From Salarias fasciatus (taxonomy: Eukaryota; Chordata; Actinopteri; Blenniiformes; Blenniidae): a stretch of DNA of 64,000 bases. The stretch's first letter is position 1, and each line of letters begins with the position of its first letter. Where the stretch lies: positions 19,661,346-19,725,345 of the forward strand of contig NC_043748.1 of NCBI RefSeq assembly GCF_902148845.1, written 5' to 3'. This document shows positions 62,697 to 64,000 of this stretch, one piece after another. The notes under the pieces are model-generated. The model did not search any database, was not told the origin of the DNA, and was given only the letters and a program-made list of their open reading frames with translations. The position numbers and the translations under genes were made by a program.

Positions 62697-64000
62697 AGTA
62701 AGTAAGTAAGTAAGTAAAATTTATTTATATAGCGCTTTCTACAGACCAGGAGTCACAAAGTGCTTCACAACGAAAAACAAAGTATAAAGAGAAAAGAACA
62801 TTCAAAAGAGCATGTAACATATAGATAAGGGATTGTAGACATAGCTCCGACATAAAAGCAGAGTGTTGGAAACCGTAATCAGAATATGGTACCGACAAGA
62901 CACACAGTGTCAGTGGGTCTGGAATGCCTTCTGGAACAGAGGTGTTTTTAGATGTTTTTTGAAGGTATCCACTGAGTCCAGGGAGCGCAGGTCTAGGGGA
63001 GCTCGTTGCAGAGGCGAGGCGCAGTGGACGTAAACGAGCGGTCACCCCTAGTTTTAAAGTGAGTCCGGGGGGTTCTCAGCAGGTTCTGTTCAGCGGACCT
63101 CAGGCTTTGGGCTGAGCTGTATGGCTTAATTAGGTCTCTGATGTAGATGGGTGCCTGGCCATGTAGAGCTCGGAGGGTCAGCACCAGGATTTTAAACTGG
63201 ACACGGAACAGAACAGGGAGCCAGTGGAGGGATTTTAAAACAGGAGTGATATGGGACCTCCTGTCGGCCCTGGTCAGCAGCCTCGCAGCTGAGTTTTGGA
63301 CATACTGAAGACGAGCCAGCTCTTTCTTGTTGAAGCAAGTGAACAGGCTGTTACAGTAGTCCAGTCGTGAGGATACGAATGCGTGAATGATCATCTCTAG
63401 CTCGTTTTTTGACACCATGTGTCTGAGCTTAGCGATATTTCGCAGCTGGAAGAAACAGTTGCTAACCAGCAGCCTCGAGTGGTGGTCCAGTGACATGGCG
63501 CTGTCAAAGATCACCCCAAGGTTCCTCAGTTCGGTTTTAGTTGAGGGGCCCAGATCACCAAGGTGCTGTTTAATAGTGGGGATGGCACTGTGCGGGGCGA
63601 TGATGAGGGCGTCTGTTTTTTCTGCGTTTAGTTGGAGGCTGTTGTCACTGAGCCACTGCTTGGTTTTTGACAAGCAGTTCATTAGCGAGCTCACTTTGTG
63701 GGTTACCGAGGGCTTGAAGGAGCAGTATCTTGCAGGTCGTCAGCAAAAAGGTGGTGGGAGACACAACTGAACTGCTGGATTATCTGGCCCAGGGGAAGGA
63801 CATACAGCAGGAACAAGAGGGGTCCCAGAACTGAGCCCTGAGGCACACCACATTGCAGGTTGGCTGGCTCAGACATGATGTGATTGGCTGACACATTGAG
63901 GCTTCTGCCAGCCAGGTAGGAGAAGAACCACTGGAGCACTGGACCTGACAAGCCAATCAGGTCCTGCAGCCTGTTTATAAGGATCTGGTGGTCCACTGTG
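62697..64000 (-). mobile_element. L2-clade LINE, 3' part, continues past the window
   Basis: On the minus strand it encodes reverse transcriptase with LQCGVPQGSVLGPLLFLLY and the catalytic FADD (about 63735-63900). It continues with WLSDNSLQLNAEKTDALI, LGVIFDSAMSLDHHSRLLVS, HAFVSSRLDYCNSLF, RLQYVQNSAARLLTRA and SLHWLPVLFRVQFKILVLT, ending about 63000. One frame break lies just after FADD (about 63720-63745), so this copy cannot make an intact ORF2. The 3' tail has aaagcgctatataaat-type sequence and a (TTAC)n repeat (62696-62717). The 5' end is outside the window. Little decay suggests a young copy. Confidence 0.9.

Overview
This is a window of nuclear genomic DNA from a ray-finned fish, most probably a percomorph-type teleost. 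The evidence is short GT-AG introns in compact vertebrate genes, very dense CA/GT, GAT and GAG microsatellites, hAT-like MITEs, L2- and L1-clade LINE fragments, Tc1 and V-SINE relics, and CpG-rich promoters without methylation-type decay. There is no sign of bacterial, viral or organellar DNA.

Layout, left to right. Bases 1-8,150 hold little coding sequence: a possible C2H2 zinc-finger exon on the minus strand at the very edge, repeats, a purine-rich (GAG)n tract, and a strong CpG island (about 4.58-5.96 kb) with no assigned gene. From 8.3 to 11.1 kb lies thoc6 (plus strand, 13 exons, 323 aa; mRNA export complex TREX). Convergent to it, 244 bp away, is med15 (minus strand, 11.37-20.31 kb, 18 exons, 784 aa; Mediator tail subunit). 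Med15 is divergent from nr1d1 (plus strand, 21.67-26.65 kb, 8 exons, 632 aa; the heme-binding circadian repressor REV-ERB alpha), with 1.36 kb between the two start codons. This gap and nr1d1 intron 1 carry a D-box, E-boxes and a ROR/REV-ERB element.

From 30 to 60.4 kb there is a cluster of five type I keratin genes, all on the minus strand: K1 (438 aa), K2 (406 aa), K3 (407 aa), K4 (399 aa) and K5 (458 aa). The K1-K5 labels are mine. Every exon chain closes in frame, and exons 2-5 keep the canonical 83/157/162/126 bp sizes. K3 and K4 are a recent tandem duplication. K1 and K5 share an almost identical exon 3, which suggests gene conversion. K1 has an additional 100 bp intron inside exon 6. 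Nr1d1 beside type I keratins resembles the human 17q21 order, where NR1D1 lies near the KRT cluster, and this supports the orthology call.

The intergenic DNA is mostly repeats: several hAT-like MITEs (one with a perfect 8 bp target duplication), a tRNA-derived SINE, an L1-type reverse-transcriptase relic, and at the right edge the 3' part of an L2-type LINE that runs out of the window.

I do not see a new biosynthetic, defence or mobile system. The most interesting observations are the nr1d1 clock-element set plus a second E-box/CRE/D-box cluster 1 kb 3' of the gene, the K1 intron gain, the K1/K5 conversion tract, the altered tail of K4, and a Gln-Ala dipeptide array in MED15.
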